A program made the translations under genes and the position numbers. From NCBI RefSeq assembly GCF_040702995.1, contig NZ_CP159992.1:3311501-3375500 (forward strand): a stretch of DNA of 64,000 nucleotides, read 5' to 3'. The notes beneath the pieces were generated by a model that was not told where the DNA came from, ran no database searches, and saw only the letters and a program-made list of their open reading frames with translations. How positions within the stretch are numbered: position 1 is the first letter of the stretch; every line of letters begins with the position of its first letter. This DNA comes from Paenibacillus sp. AN1007. GTDB lineage: Bacteria; Bacillota; Bacilli; Paenibacillales; Paenibacillaceae. Below, one piece after another: positions 15,873-25,109 of the stretch.

Positions 15873-16880
15873 CTATTCGGTCAGCATACGTACAACGCTG
15901 CGCCCTACCGCACCGCCCTGCAGTATGTTGGTTAAAGTGTGCGGCAGCTGTTTCAGCGTAATTTCCTGAACACCCAGCGCAAGAGCACGATCGGGTTTCC
16001 ACTCACTCCCCAGCTTGTTCCAGATGCGTTCCCGACGTTCCATGGGACAATACACGGAGTCAATGCCAATCAGCTGAATTCCGCGCAAAATAAATGGATA
16101 CACCGTCGATTCAAAATTATTTCCTCCGGTTAAGCCCGATACGGCAGCAGCTCCTCCATACTGTATCTGCTTCAAACGCTCCCCAAGTGCCGGTCCCGCT
16201 GTCGGATCGATGATTCCAGCCCACTTCTGTTTGCCCATGACCCCCTTAAGCGGAGCATCCGCTTCTTCGCGCGAGATCACTTCGGCGGCTCCCAAACTGC
16301 GAAGCAGTGCCTCTTCCTGCTGCTTTTTACCTGTGCTCGCCGTTACTTCAAAGCCCAGCTTCGCAAGAATAGCAATCGCCATGCTGCCCACCCCTCCAGT
16401 GGCACCTGTAACGAGAATTTTGCCCATTTGCGGCGTAATGCCAGCATGTAACAAAGCATCAACCGAAAGCGCCGCAGTGAATCCTGCTGTTCCAATCGCC
16501 ATCGCTTCCTTCTCACTCAGTCCTTGCGGCAGAGGCACCAACCACTCACTCCGCAGACGAGCATACTCACTGTATCCACCGTAATGGGACACGCCTGGTT
16601 CAAATCCGGTACTAATTACTCGGTCACCAGGTGCAAAACGTCCGCTCACGGATTCTTCCACCGTTCCTGCCAGATCAATTCCAGGCACGATCGGGTATTC
16701 GCGAACGACACCTCCGTTTTCTTTTGACGCAAGCCCATCCTTATAATTCACACTGGAATAATGTACCTGTATGGTCACGTCACCGTTAGGCAGATCCTCC
16801 TTTTTCAACTGCTCTATATTAGCGGTTACTCTTTCTTGATCATCCTTACGTATTACATAAGCTTGAAATGGTTCTTTCAT
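15873..16880 (-). CDS. YhdH/AcuI-type NADPH-dependent oxidoreductase (quinone or acryloyl-CoA reductase)
   Basis: A medium-chain reductase of 335 residues. The GroES-like domain (about 1-125, with SSVNYKDGLASK and 'GIDLAGTV') is followed by the NADPH Rossmann domain with 'VTGATGGVGSMAIAIL' near residue 150. No zinc ligands are seen, as expected for the YhdH family. AcuI/YhdH proteins reduce acryloyl-CoA or quinones; which applies here cannot be told. ATG at 16880 is nine bases after AAGGAG. The next upstream gene ends 14 bases away, so the two are likely co-transcribed. Confidence 0.88.
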   Translation of the reverse strand: MKEPFQAYVIRKDDQERVTANIEQLKKEDLPNGDVTIQVHYSSVNYKDGLASKENGGVVREYPIVPGIDLAGTVEESVSGRFAPGDRVISTGFEPGVSHYGGYSEYARLRSEWLVPLPQGLSEKEAMAIGTAGFTAALSVDALLHAGITPQMGKILVTGATGGVGSMAIAILAKLGFEVTASTGKKQQEEALLRSLGAAEVISREEADAPLKGVMGKQKWAGIIDPTAGPALGERLKQIQYGGAAAVSGLTGGNNFESTVYPFILRGIQLIGIDSVYCPMERRERIWNKLGSEWKPDRALALGVQEITLKQLPHTLTNILQGGAVGRSVVRMLTE

Positions 16881-16894
16881 CCGGATCATCTCCT

Positions 16895-17542
16895 TTATTT
16901 TCGTTCGGTAAGCAGATAAAGTATCGGTCCTGCAAGCGGCAGCAGCCCTGCCCAAGCCCAGTTTGATGCTCGTCCATTCACTTTGGCATCCCGGAAGGTT
17001 GCAATCGTGGACAGCAAAGTTAGTACAACAAAATCAATCGTCATAATATGGACAAACGAAGATTCATTGAATGTTTGCTCGAAACGCTCCGGGTTCCCTA
17101 GAAGCAGCGCATAGAGCGCCGCTCCCAGTGTTAGTAACAGCAGGATCAGATGGGTCAGCCTATGTGAAGCCACTCGCGAAATGCCAGATTTGGACTGTTT
17201 CAGAGACGACAAAGAATCTGCTGATATCCCTTTTCCTAAAGGGGAGCTTAACGCAAAATAGGGCAGCAGCGCAAACGCCCCCAGACCAAAGGAAAACAAG
17301 ACGAATGGCCAAGCAGGTATATGCCGGCCCTCACGCGTTTTCACCGGTTTGCGAAGTAACATGCAGGCATACACCGCCGGGAAAATACCCAGCCACGAAA
17401 AAACAGTCAGCACCCATGGTTCCTCGCTGCGCATTCTAAGCAGCTCTTTGAAAATCGGATCATTAGCGGGAGAATTTCCCGGTGCAAAAAACAATGCGTA
17501 AGCTGTGAAAGCGATCCAAATCAACCCTAGTATGTACCTCAT
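16895..17542 (-). CDS. Integral membrane protein of unknown function
   Basis: A 215-residue protein with about six hydrophobic segments (2-20, 45-62, 78-98, 128-148, 165-182, 192-210). The first one could be read as a signal anchor. No motif allows a function call; 'NWAWAGLLPLAGPILYLLTER' at the end resembles the last helices of small plastid-like membrane proteins, but I would not lean on that. It starts at ATG behind GAGGGGG and is followed after 14 bases by the YhdH-type gene. Confidence 0.75.
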   Translation of the reverse strand: MRYILGLIWIAFTAYALFFAPGNSPANDPIFKELLRMRSEEPWVLTVFSWLGIFPAVYACMLLRKPVKTREGRHIPAWPFVLFSFGLGAFALLPYFALSSPLGKGISADSLSSLKQSKSGISRVASHRLTHLILLLLTLGAALYALLLGNPERFEQTFNESSFVHIMTIDFVVLTLLSTIATFRDAKVNGRASNWAWAGLLPLAGPILYLLTERK

Positions 17543-17867
17543 ATTGGCAGCCCCCTCTACCTTTCATCCCCTGCTGACAGGTTATTGAAACAACTCTTCT
17601 TCGCAGTCTGAATCAAAACGCTTCCTCCTCTCTCTCTTGATTTAAAGTACAGATCAGAACGTGGCGGGATTTGACGTTTCCTGCGGTTTCCCGAGAAATA
17701 ATCGTTTGAATGCTGCAGCTGAGAAGTTTGGAGAAAAACATGTAAAATGAGGAGGAAGCTGCACTGCAAGCGCAAGTATATCTTAACAAACGAAGTGTAC
17801 GCCTTCCTTCAGTCATTTTCTATGAAGCTGCACACATCTTGATTCGCATCGAAAGTCGTACCATATC
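17543..17867. other. Intergenic stretch with no supported feature
   Basis: Between the membrane protein and the pncB terminator I see no coding frame with a ribosome binding site and no structured RNA. It should hold the promoter of the membrane protein/YhdH pair, but no convincing -35/-10 pair stands out. Confidence 0.5.
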
Positions 17868-17909
17868 AAAAAGGCACAAGCCCGGACTGACTGTCGGGTT
17901 ATGCCTTCG
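17868..17909 (-). terminator. Terminator of pncB
   Basis: On the minus strand AAGGCATAACCCG and CGGGCTTGTGCCTT with a ten-base loop are followed by a T run. Confidence 0.8.
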
Positions 17910-17933
17910 TTGATTCGATATCCATTAAAGATG

Positions 17934-19388
17934 TTACTCTTCTGTTGATTTCACATGTTCAGCAATCAGCTTCTGTTTCATATTCCAAGCTGCCGGGCTG
18001 ATGTTCACACGATAAATCTCCGGATTCAGCTTCCGCTGGTACTCAGGCCAGAAGAGATTCAGCTGCTCCTTATGGTATGCACGTATCTCATCCAGAGTAG
18101 GCAGATCATACACTTTACGTCCATTTACAAATATCGGTTCCAGCATGTTGACTGCCTCATAGCGGGTGACCGTCTTTTTCAGATATGGATGAAGCGGGTT
18201 GAACAGCTTGAGCGGACCGCCCTGAAGCGGCTGTTCCTCTTCCGGATAACAGATATAATCTGCAATGGCCTTGCCGTGCTTCGGATCAATGATGCGGAAT
18301 ACTTCTTTTTTACCCGGCGTAGATACCTTTTCGGGATTGGCTGATATTTTAAGCGTCGGAAGCATTTCTCCGTTCACTTCACGCTCTACCAGTTTGTATA
18401 CACCGCCCAGTGAAGGCTGATCCGAAGCGGTAATCAACTGCGTACCAACACCCCATGTGTCGATCCGAGCACCTTGAGCTTTGAGGTTAAAAATGGTGTT
18501 TTCATCCAAATCATTCGAAGCTACGATTTTCACATAATGAAGTCCGGCTTCATCCAGCATCTGGCGCGCCTGAATCGATAGATACGCAAGGTCGCCGCTA
18601 TCGAGACGAATCGCATTCATTTTTTTGCCCTGACTTTCCAGCCACTTGCCTGTTTTGATCGCATGAGGAACGCCGCTATTCAGCGTATCAAACGTATCTA
18701 CGAGCAGTGTCACCTGATCCGGCAGTACTCTTGCGTAGGCATCGAAAGCCTCCTGCTCGCTCATGAAGCTCTGCACCCAAGAATGTGCGTGGGTACCCGC
18801 TGTGGGAATGCCGAATTGTTCACCTGCCAGCATATTAGATGTCGCATGAAAACCGGAAATATACGAAGCACGTGCACCCCAGATTGCCGCATCAGCTTCT
18901 TGTGCCCGGCGTGTTCCGAACTCAAGCAGGGTATCCCCCTGTGCTACCTGTTTAATGCGGGATGCCTTTGTCGCAATGAGGGTCTGATAATTCATGAAGT
19001 TCAGAATTGCTGTTTCCACCAGCTGCGTTTCCATAATGGTGCCTTCAACCCGAATGAGCGGTTCGTCAGGAAAAACAACTGCACCTTCCTTCATGGAATG
19101 AATCGTTCCCTGAAATGAGAACTGAAGCAATTCCTCTAGAAAGACCGGATCATAGTTCTCTGGTTGTTTGGATAAAAATTTGATGTCCTCCATGGTGAAG
19201 CGAAGCTGGCTGATATAATTTACAATGCGCTCCAATCCGGCAAATACGGCATAACCGTTGCCAAAAGGAAGCTTGCGGAAGTAGGCTTCGAAGACTGCCT
19301 TCCGTTTGTGTGTACCATTCACCCAGTGCGCATACATCATGTTGATCTGATATTTATCCGTATGTAAAGCCAGGCTTGTTGTCTGCAT
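17934..19388 (-). CDS. pncB: Nicotinate phosphoribosyltransferase
   Basis: A 484-residue enzyme that joins nicotinate to PRPP to make nicotinate mononucleotide, the entry step of the Preiss-Handler NAD salvage route. Conserved parts include HTDKYQINMMYAHW near the start, EFGTRRAQ with the phosphate-binding region, 'GFHATSNMLAGEQFGIPTAGTHAHSW' and IRLDSGDLAYLS. I choose ATG at 19388 because GAGAGG stands nine bases before it; the ATG nine bases upstream abuts the Shine-Dalgarno. It follows pncA by 92 bases in the same direction and is the last gene of the NAD-salvage cluster. Confidence 0.95.
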   Translation of the reverse strand: MQTTSLALHTDKYQINMMYAHWVNGTHKRKAVFEAYFRKLPFGNGYAVFAGLERIVNYISQLRFTMEDIKFLSKQPENYDPVFLEELLQFSFQGTIHSMKEGAVVFPDEPLIRVEGTIMETQLVETAILNFMNYQTLIATKASRIKQVAQGDTLLEFGTRRAQEADAAIWGARASYISGFHATSNMLAGEQFGIPTAGTHAHSWVQSFMSEQEAFDAYARVLPDQVTLLVDTFDTLNSGVPHAIKTGKWLESQGKKMNAIRLDSGDLAYLSIQARQMLDEAGLHYVKIVASNDLDENTIFNLKAQGARIDTWGVGTQLITASDQPSLGGVYKLVEREVNGEMLPTLKISANPEKVSTPGKKEVFRIIDPKHGKAIADYICYPEEEQPLQGGPLKLFNPLHPYLKKTVTRYEAVNMLEPIFVNGRKVYDLPTLDEIRAYHKEQLNLFWPEYQRKLNPEIYRVNISPAAWNMKQKLIAEHVKSTEE

Positions 19389-19480
19389 TTGTCTCATCCT
19401 CTCTGACTTCCGCTCGTTTTTCAGGCCACGCCTGAAAATACGGGCTTAAAGCTGATTACACCGCATTCACTGGTGACGAA

Positions 19481-20038
19481 TCAGGCCAAAATCGTTTCGC
19501 TTGCCTTAACCACCTGCGCACCCATGCTTGAGCGAAAGTGTGAAAGTGCCCAATCATGTCCCGCGGGGTTAAAGCTCGCTACAGCATCCTCATAAATGGT
19601 AATATGAAATCCTTTGTTATAGGCATCAACCGCAGTGTGAAGTACACATATGTCCGTACATACCCCAATCAGAGCGATATCCGTTATGCCCCGTTCGCGC
19701 AGCTTTAACTCCAGGTCTGTTCCGCAGAACGCACTGTATCTGGTTTTATCCATCCAGCGAATCTCGTCCTTTCGCTTTTCCATAACCTCAGCCAGACGGC
19801 CGTACAGATGTCTTCCTTCTGTCCCCCGGATGTTGTGAGGCGGAAAAAGAACAGTCTCCGGATGGTACGGATCATTTCCTTCATGCAGGTCTACCGCCAT
19901 AATCACTTCGTCTTTATTGCTGCAGTAAGCCTCTGTAATTGCCGCTACCGTCTCGTCAATCTCCACAGCGGGCTGGCCTACAGGCAGCGCACCTGTGACA
20001 AAGTCCCGTGTAAAATCAATAACAATCAATGCTTTCAT
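19481..20038 (-). CDS. pncA: Nicotinamidase (isochorismatase superfamily)
   Basis: A 185-residue cysteine hydrolase converting nicotinamide to nicotinate. The presumed catalytic triad is Asp8 (VIDFTRDF), Lys98 (DKTRYSAF) and Cys131 (VCTDICV). Metal ligands fit Asp50-x-His52 in AVDLHEGNDPYHPE. ATG at 20038 is eight bases after GGGAG. It lies between the NrtR-like regulator and pncB, which supplies its product's next step, so the substrate assignment is strong. Confidence 0.92.
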   Translation of the reverse strand: MKALIVIDFTRDFVTGALPVGQPAVEIDETVAAITEAYCSNKDEVIMAVDLHEGNDPYHPETVLFPPHNIRGTEGRHLYGRLAEVMEKRKDEIRWMDKTRYSAFCGTDLELKLRERGITDIALIGVCTDICVLHTAVDAYNKGFHITIYEDAVASFNPAGHDWALSHFRSSMGAQVVKASETILA

Positions 20039-20157
20039 CGTCCACACTCCCTCTTTTGAATGGGTTGAATGCATTAGCCAGAAATTTGCTTCTCACGCAG
20101 CGGATTGGAAATCATAAACCCTGATTTTACAAATTTCGCGTTCAACGATTGTGCGTA

Positions 20158-20967
20158 TTACGTATAGATTGATAATCGAGGTACAAGCTCAGTGAACCGA
20201 TACAGCTGTGCCGGTCGCTGGGAATATTGATTCGAGCTGACCAGATTGCCCTCATCATCGCGTACTTCCTCAACGATCCCTTTGCGACTGCGTGTGGATG
20301 TAATTTTACGAATAAAATTAGGTTCTTCAAAATCGGGTACGACGCTCTGGATCACCTGATATAATTCACTTAACGTGAAATCACGCGGCAGAAACTGTCT
20401 GGCAATCGTCGTCTCCAGCATCTGCTGTTGAATCCGTCTGTACGCATCTTCAATGATCGTTCGATGATCAAAAGCAAGTTCCAGTTCCTCCAGCGCTTCC
20501 TGGATTGTAAACAGCCCCACATCTTCAGCATCATCTGCTGCCTGACGATGTTCCAGCATCCATTCCTCTACAAGAGCAAAGAAGGCATGAGAGATAATCC
20601 ATCCTCTCGGATCACGTCCCGGCTGACTGTAAACGTTCAGATATTCCAGATGTCCGCCGTCCACACCCGTTTCTTCCATCAATTCGCGCTTTGCCGCCCC
20701 GTAAATGGACTCATTCTCCTGACAGAATCCACCCGGCAAAGCCCATCTTCCTGCAAACGGCCAGCCCTTGCGTTTAATTAACATGACCTTCAACTCCCGA
20801 ATCGGGAGGGTTTTGGTTACTGTCTTGCGTTCCCTCTTCGTCAGTGTGAACATGACGATATCAGCAGGAACCCCGTCCGGGGTGCGATATTTTTTGGAAC
20901 TATAGTTACGTGCTTCAAGTTCATCATTCGCTGGTTCAGTATTAACGTATTTGTTATTTTCGCTCAT
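20158..20967 (-). CDS. NrtR-like Nudix regulator of NAD metabolism
   Basis: A protein of 269 residues with an N-terminal Nudix domain (about 35-160) and a C-terminal winged helix (about 165-269, LPRDFTLSELYQVIQSV ... FIRKI ... SRKGIVEEVRD). This two-part layout is that of NrtR, the Nudix-related repressor of NAD genes that responds to ADP-ribose. Here the Nudix box is complete (G80-x5-E86-x7-R94-E95-L-x-E98-E99-x-G101), so catalysis is not excluded. Position before pncA and pncB fits. ATG at 20967 is used; a GTG nine bases upstream is possible. A palindrome overlaps its promoter. Confidence 0.82.
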   Translation of the reverse strand: MSENNKYVNTEPANDELEARNYSSKKYRTPDGVPADIVMFTLTKRERKTVTKTLPIRELKVMLIKRKGWPFAGRWALPGGFCQENESIYGAAKRELMEETGVDGGHLEYLNVYSQPGRDPRGWIISHAFFALVEEWMLEHRQAADDAEDVGLFTIQEALEELELAFDHRTIIEDAYRRIQQQMLETTIARQFLPRDFTLSELYQVIQSVVPDFEEPNFIRKITSTRSRKGIVEEVRDDEGNLVSSNQYSQRPAQLYRFTELVPRLSIYT

Positions 20968-21001
20968 GGGCACCACCGACTATTTTCATTTTGATAATCT
21001 C

Positions 21002-21029
21002 ATTATGACATAATAATATCTTTTGTCAA
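21002..21029 (-). promoter_or_regulatory. Promoter of the nrtR-like gene with overlapping palindrome
   Basis: On the minus strand TTGACA (21024-21029) and CATAAT (21002-21007) are 16 bases apart. ATTATGACATAAT (21002-21014), a perfect palindrome around one base, covers the -10 box and is a plausible operator, perhaps of the NrtR-like protein itself. Confidence 0.5.
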
Positions 21030-21051
21030 CCGTGGATTACAATGCCGCTCT

Positions 21052-21456
21052 TCAGACTCTCGGTTTCGCCACTCGAAATGTAGCTGTAGCCATACATCCC
21101 AAGGTTCCTGACGCGTCTCGAACCTCAGATTGAGTCGTGATGCTGCGTCCCGCCTGATGAAGCACGGTAGACGTTACCCGTAATTCACCCTGTCTCATTG
21201 GTGCAAGAAAATGTACATTGAGGTTTGTTGTAACACATCCGTCAACCTCCATGGCTGCTGCCGCGACCATGCCCATCCCCTGATCCATAAGTGAGGTCAG
21301 CACACCGCCATGAATGATCCCCATCGAGTTGGTATGCTGCTCACCTGCTGTTAGCGCGATCTGAACTTCCTGTTTGCTGCCCTTGATGTAACGGCATCCA
21401 AGGAATCCCCAAAACCGACCATCCCCGTCTTCCACCATTTTGTCCAAAATACTCAT
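21052..21456 (-). CDS. PaaI-type hotdog thioesterase
   Basis: A 134-residue hotdog-fold protein. HTNSMGIIHGGVLTSLMDQGMGMVA carries the HGG turn and the catalytic Asp of PaaI-type acyl-CoA thioesterases. 'TTNLNVHFLAPMRQGELRVTSTVLHQAGRSI' is the central strand region. Substrate is unknown. It starts at ATG after AAGGAG and lies alone between the NrtR-like gene and ricA. Confidence 0.88.
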   Translation of the reverse strand: MSILDKMVEDGDGRFWGFLGCRYIKGSKQEVQIALTAGEQHTNSMGIIHGGVLTSLMDQGMGMVAAAAMEVDGCVTTNLNVHFLAPMRQGELRVTSTVLHQAGRSITTQSEVRDASGTLGCMATATFRVAKPRV

Positions 21457-21704
21457 GTTTCATTTCTCCTTTGTTTCACATGTTGTCTCACGAACTCTAG
21501 ATGTGATTATCAATTATTGAGTTGTCCACCGTTTTCAATTATTATGATATGCCCGCACGCTTATCCAGCGAACCCAAACCAAATAACTCCACAGCGTGGA
21601 GCCTCGCTTAAAGTACGTTCCCCATATGCCTGCGATTGCCGCTCCACTCCCTGTGTCCCATCATGTCAAAAAGGCGCGGACTGCGTCCGCACCCTTCCGT
21701 TCTT

Positions 21705-22154
21705 TTAACCGCAGCTGGTCGGAGGTGAATCCGTTCCCGCTTCGACGTTGACTTTTTCGGATACTGTATCTCGAATGACGGAGATGACAAGCTGAAGCAG
21801 ATAATTGATGTCGCTCTGACTCTGCTGGAACTCGGTTACAAGTGGAATGCTGTCCAGTTCATTTTGCAATTCATCAATTTCCTGTTCTATCTTGCTCACC
21901 ATTCCGCTGTTGTTAAAACTCTCAAAAGCAACAATTTCCTTTTGCTTCTTTTTAATTGTTGCGATCAATTGCTGAATACGCTCATGATCCCGAATTTTGG
22001 CTTCGGCCTGCTGGAACTGTTTTACTTCTTCGCTCGTACCGAGCATATCTGCCAATTCTTTGGCCTTTCCCATAATGTCGTCGCGTATGATCAGATTGCG
22101 CGTATCGTAGGTAGGCATTCCATAATGGTTGTACTGCACTTCTTCCTGCGCCAC
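21705..22154 (-). CDS. ricA: RicA (YmcA) subunit of the Y-complex
   Basis: A 149-residue protein of the YlbF/YmcA family, one part of the RicA-RicF-RicT complex that binds RNase Y and is needed for mRNA maturation, biofilm formation, competence and sporulation in B. subtilis. It is helical, with the coiled region QQAEAKIRDHERIQQLIATI and a Cys near the end (PPTSCG), as in RicA proteins that help hold the complex's Fe-S clusters. Start is GTG behind TGGAG. It is downstream of miaB as in B. subtilis. Confidence 0.88.
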   Translation of the reverse strand: MAQEEVQYNHYGMPTYDTRNLIIRDDIMGKAKELADMLGTSEEVKQFQQAEAKIRDHERIQQLIATIKKKQKEIVAFESFNNSGMVSKIEQEIDELQNELDSIPLVTEFQQSQSDINYLLQLVISVIRDTVSEKVNVEAGTDSPPTSCG

Positions 22155-22229
22155 TGTGATCGCTCCATTCGTATGAGATGATTATAAGATGAGATTGCGG
22201 TTCAATAGATGTTAGGACATCTGCTCGAG

Positions 22230-22410
22230 CGGACGCTCCGGGTTCGGATCGTTCTTTCGATCGCTGTTATTCCCGGATTTTTTTGATCCTTTTTTCGAAA
22301 AAGGGGAAAATCCGGCGACAAAGGCGAACGCTAACGCTTCTTCAGAATCGATTCCGTTCCCTTCGCTGCTTGAGCAGCATGTCCAAACTTCACATTGAAC
22401 CTTAGGAGAT
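22230..22410. repeat. Possible dispersed Paenibacillus intergenic element
   Basis: The miaB-ricA gap holds a GC-rich block with AATCCGGCGACAAAGGCG, an AGAATCGATTC near-palindrome and AACGCTAACGC that looks unlike ordinary spacer. An 80-codon frame crosses it, but without a ribosome binding site and overlapping the end of miaB. It resembles, from memory only, short blocks that recur between genes in Paenibacillus genomes. Confidence 0.25.
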
Positions 22411-22437
22411 CTCATCTTAATAATGAGTGTTAGTCTA

Positions 22438-23994
22438 TTACTGATTCGCAGCAACGGGCTCGGTGAGCAGGTTACCGCGAATATAAAACGTCATCGGATC
22501 GGTAATTTCCACCTGCACAAACGAACCGATCAGTTCCTTAGGCCCTTCAAAATGCACCAGCTTGTTGCTGCGCGTACGTCCAGCTAGGACGGTTGAGTTT
22601 CGTTTACTCTCGCCTTCTACAAGCACTTCAACAATCCTGCCACGCTGCTGCTCATTGCTGCGATGACTGTACTCGTTAACCGTTTCATTCAGGCGTTTCA
22701 AACGTTCTTTTTTCACTTCCATCGGTACATTATCTTCCATCACTGCTGCAGGCGTGCCTTCACGCGGAGAGTAGATGTACGTATAAGCAAAATCATAACC
22801 GACTTCGCGCACCAGCGAAAGCGTATCTTCAAACTGCTCATCTGTTTCACCAGGGAATCCTACAATAAAATCGGTTGTTAGAACCACATCTGGAATCGCA
22901 GCTTTGATTTTCGCTGCCAGATTGAGATAGTGTTCCCGGGTGTACTTACGGCTCATACGTTTGAGCACTTCTGTACTGCCCGACTGCACTGGCAGGTGAA
23001 TATGCTCCACCAGATTGCCGCCTTTCGCAAGCACCTCGATCAAATGGTCATCGAAGTCGCGTGGATGGCTTGTAGTGAAACGCACACGTGGTATATCTAT
23101 TTTGCGAATATCGTCCATCAAGTCTCCGAACGTATACTTCAGATCGGTAAAGTCTTTACCGTACGCATTTACATTCTGACCCAGGAGCGTGATTTCTTTG
23201 AATCCCTGTCTAGCCAGCTCTCTTACTTCTGCAATAACATCCTCTGGACGACGGCTGCGTTCTTTACCCCGAGTAAACGGTACGATGCAATATGTACAGA
23301 ACTTGTCGCAACCATACATAATGTTTACCCAGCCGCGCATACCTTCCCGTTTCTTCGGCAGGTTCTCAATGATGTCGCCTTCCTTCGACCACACCTCAAC
23401 AACCATCTCTTTACTGAAGAGCGCTTCCTGAATCAGATGCGGCAGACGGTGTACATTATGGGTCCCAAAGATCATGTCGACAAAACCATGTTTCTGCATG
23501 ATCCGGTTAACGACGCCCTCTTCCTGAGACATACAACCACAGACGCCAAGCAATAAACCTGGATTTTCGAGTTTCAGCGCTTTGAGATGACCGAGTTCAC
23601 CAAAAACCTTGTCTTCTGCATTTTCGCGAATCGCACAAGTGTTAAGCAGAATGATATCGGCCGCTTTGCGATCTTCTGTAGCTTGATATCCCATCGTCTC
23701 GAGCAGACCTTTAATCGTCTCGGAGTCATGTTCATTCATCTGACATCCATAGGTATATACGATATAATGCTTGCCTTTTCCGATCGTTTTCAATTCTTCA
23801 GGAACAGCCGTCTCATACAGAACCTGAATATCTTCCTTACCCCTTTGTTTCTCCTGACGATGGTTCGGTTCCGCTTTGATATTGATCTCACGGCCGCGAA
23901 TTCTAATTTTTTTGCTGAATTCATCTTGCGAAATTACTTTGGCATCGGAGAAATCAAAATATTGGGAGTAATCCTTTTTTGAGTCTTTAGCCAT
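22438..23994 (-). CDS. miaB: tRNA-2-methylthio-N6-dimethylallyladenosine synthase
   Basis: A radical-SAM methylthiotransferase of 518 residues that adds the 2-methylthio group to i6A37 of tRNAs. The N-terminal MTTase domain has the three cluster cysteines ([32 protein letters not shown]). The radical-SAM CxxxCxxC is in [17 protein letters not shown] near residue 230. The C-terminal TRAM domain ends the protein. The 60-residue N-terminal extension before the MTTase domain is usual in Bacillales. ATG follows GAAGGAA. It is followed by ricA after 283 bases. Confidence 0.96.
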   Translation of the reverse strand: MAKDSKKDYSQYFDFSDAKVISQDEFSKKIRIRGREINIKAEPNHRQEKQRGKEDIQVLYETAVPEELKTIGKGKHYIVYTYGCQMNEHDSETIKGLLETMGYQATEDRKAADIILLNTCAIRENAEDKVFGELGHLKALKLENPGLLLGVCGCMSQEEGVVNRIMQKHGFVDMIFGTHNVHRLPHLIQEALFSKEMVVEVWSKEGDIIENLPKKREGMRGWVNIMYGCDKFCTYCIVPFTRGKERSRRPEDVIAEVRELARQGFKEITLLGQNVNAYGKDFTDLKYTFGDLMDDIRKIDIPRVRFTTSHPRDFDDHLIEVLAKGGNLVEHIHLPVQSGSTEVLKRMSRKYTREHYLNLAAKIKAAIPDVVLTTDFIVGFPGETDEQFEDTLSLVREVGYDFAYTYIYSPREGTPAAVMEDNVPMEVKKERLKRLNETVNEYSHRSNEQQRGRIVEVLVEGESKRNSTVLAGRTRSNKLVHFEGPKELIGSFVQVEITDPMTFYIRGNLLTEPVAANQ

Positions 23995-24183
23995 TTCCTT
24001 CGGTCACTCCTTACAGCCTCTATTTCATTAAAAGCGTTCATTTCATCACAAAATACGTCCATTTCATTCTTCATACATCAAAAGAGCATTACAGCAAATT
24101 ATAACATGAATTGGGCTGTAGTTCCACATGCAAACGGGGTCGCTTTCCGAATGGCCCTCGCCGCTTATATCCGCCCTCTATAC

Positions 24184-24247
24184 AAAAAAACCTGAGCACG
24201 CTGATGGGCAGTTTAAACGAACTGCTGCTCTCAGTGTACTCAGGTGT
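24184..24247 (-). terminator. Terminator of pduL-like gene
   Basis: ACCTGAG ... CTCAGGT with inner GCAGT/ACTGC, then seven T on the minus strand. It separates pduL from miaB. Confidence 0.8.
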
Positions 24248-24310
24248 TTTCTTACATATTGCCTTCAAGCACAGCAAACGAATACTGTACTTGAAGACGG
24301 CCTAGAGTCA

Positions 24311-24883
24311 TTAGTCGATGATTTCAGCTGTATCGCCGTTACGGGCGCCTGCAGCATTTGCTTCATCTGTGTCGATGTGCATATCCAGCGCAAAGGAGTC
24401 GGATACACGCGCCAATACATTTTCCAATACCAGACCACGCGCTCCACCCAAACGGACTTTCAGCATTTGTTTGTCCTCAATGCCCCATTTTGCGGCATCA
24501 GACGTGTGGAAGTGAATGTGACGAGCCGCAACGATTACACCTTTGTCGATGGTAACTTCGCCAGCTGGTCCTTTAATCGTGATGCCTGGTGTGCCTTCGA
24601 TGCTTCCGGATTCACGGACTGGTGCTTTTACACCGATCGCAAAAGAATCCGTCATGGAGATTTCCAGTTGTGTTTCCGGACGAACAGGTCCGAGGATACG
24701 CACTTTATCAAACTGTCCTTTGGAACCGATCACCGCAACAGTTTCGTTCGCAGCATACTGTCCGGGTTGGGACAGAGGTTTAAATTCAGTCAGTTCATAA
24801 CCTTTGCCGAACAAAATGTCAACGTGCTCTTGGGATACATGAATGTGACGGGCGGATACGCCCACAGGTACTGTTTTACTCAT
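24311..24883 (-). CDS. pduL: PduL-type phosphate acyltransferase
   Basis: A 190-residue phosphotransacylase (acyl-CoA plus phosphate to acyl phosphate). Two PduL domains are seen, each with the zinc-binding His pattern: VGVSARHIHVSQEH near residue 10 and IVAARHIHFHTSDAAKWG near residue 120. No microcompartment-targeting extension precedes the first domain and no shell gene adjoins, so it is a cytosolic stand-alone form, perhaps serving as acetate-forming Pta. Start ATG after AAGGAG. Confidence 0.92.
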   Translation of the reverse strand: MSKTVPVGVSARHIHVSQEHVDILFGKGYELTEFKPLSQPGQYAANETVAVIGSKGQFDKVRILGPVRPETQLEISMTDSFAIGVKAPVRESGSIEGTPGITIKGPAGEVTIDKGVIVAARHIHFHTSDAAKWGIEDKQMLKVRLGGARGLVLENVLARVSDSFALDMHIDTDEANAAGARNGDTAEIID

Positions 24884-24943
24884 CGTAAATTCACTCCTTG
24901 TTTATCTATGGCCTGTAGACAGGCTCTTAACAATCCAAGTGGT

Positions 24944-24973
24944 ATTATACTCCTTTTTACTGTGAAATGAAAA
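24944..24973 (-). promoter_or_regulatory. Promoter candidate of pduL-like gene
   Basis: On the minus strand a perfect TATAAT (24944-24949) has TTTTCA 18 bases upstream. Only the -10 is strong. Confidence 0.4.
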
Positions 24974-25109
24974 TAAACTTCCTGAAAATTCATGAAATAC
25001 ACTTATTTCAGCTAAATCATTTCCACTTTCAGGTACTCAACTTAAAAAAAGTGAGATTTATCACATCTTTCATCCTGCTTTATTTTACTTGTCTTCTCTT
25101 TCTCTTCTC

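Noticed and set aside
17543-17867. 67- and 72-codon minus-strand frames upstream of the membrane protein gene
   Set aside because: No start with a ribosome binding site and no homology.
22212-22454. 80-codon minus-strand frame between miaB and ricA
   Set aside because: No ribosome binding site, overlaps the end of miaB, composition not protein-like; better treated as a possible intergenic element.
24128-24970. 280-codon plus-strand frame over the pduL gene
   Set aside because: Antisense shadow of pduL, which has a proper start site and clear family motifs.
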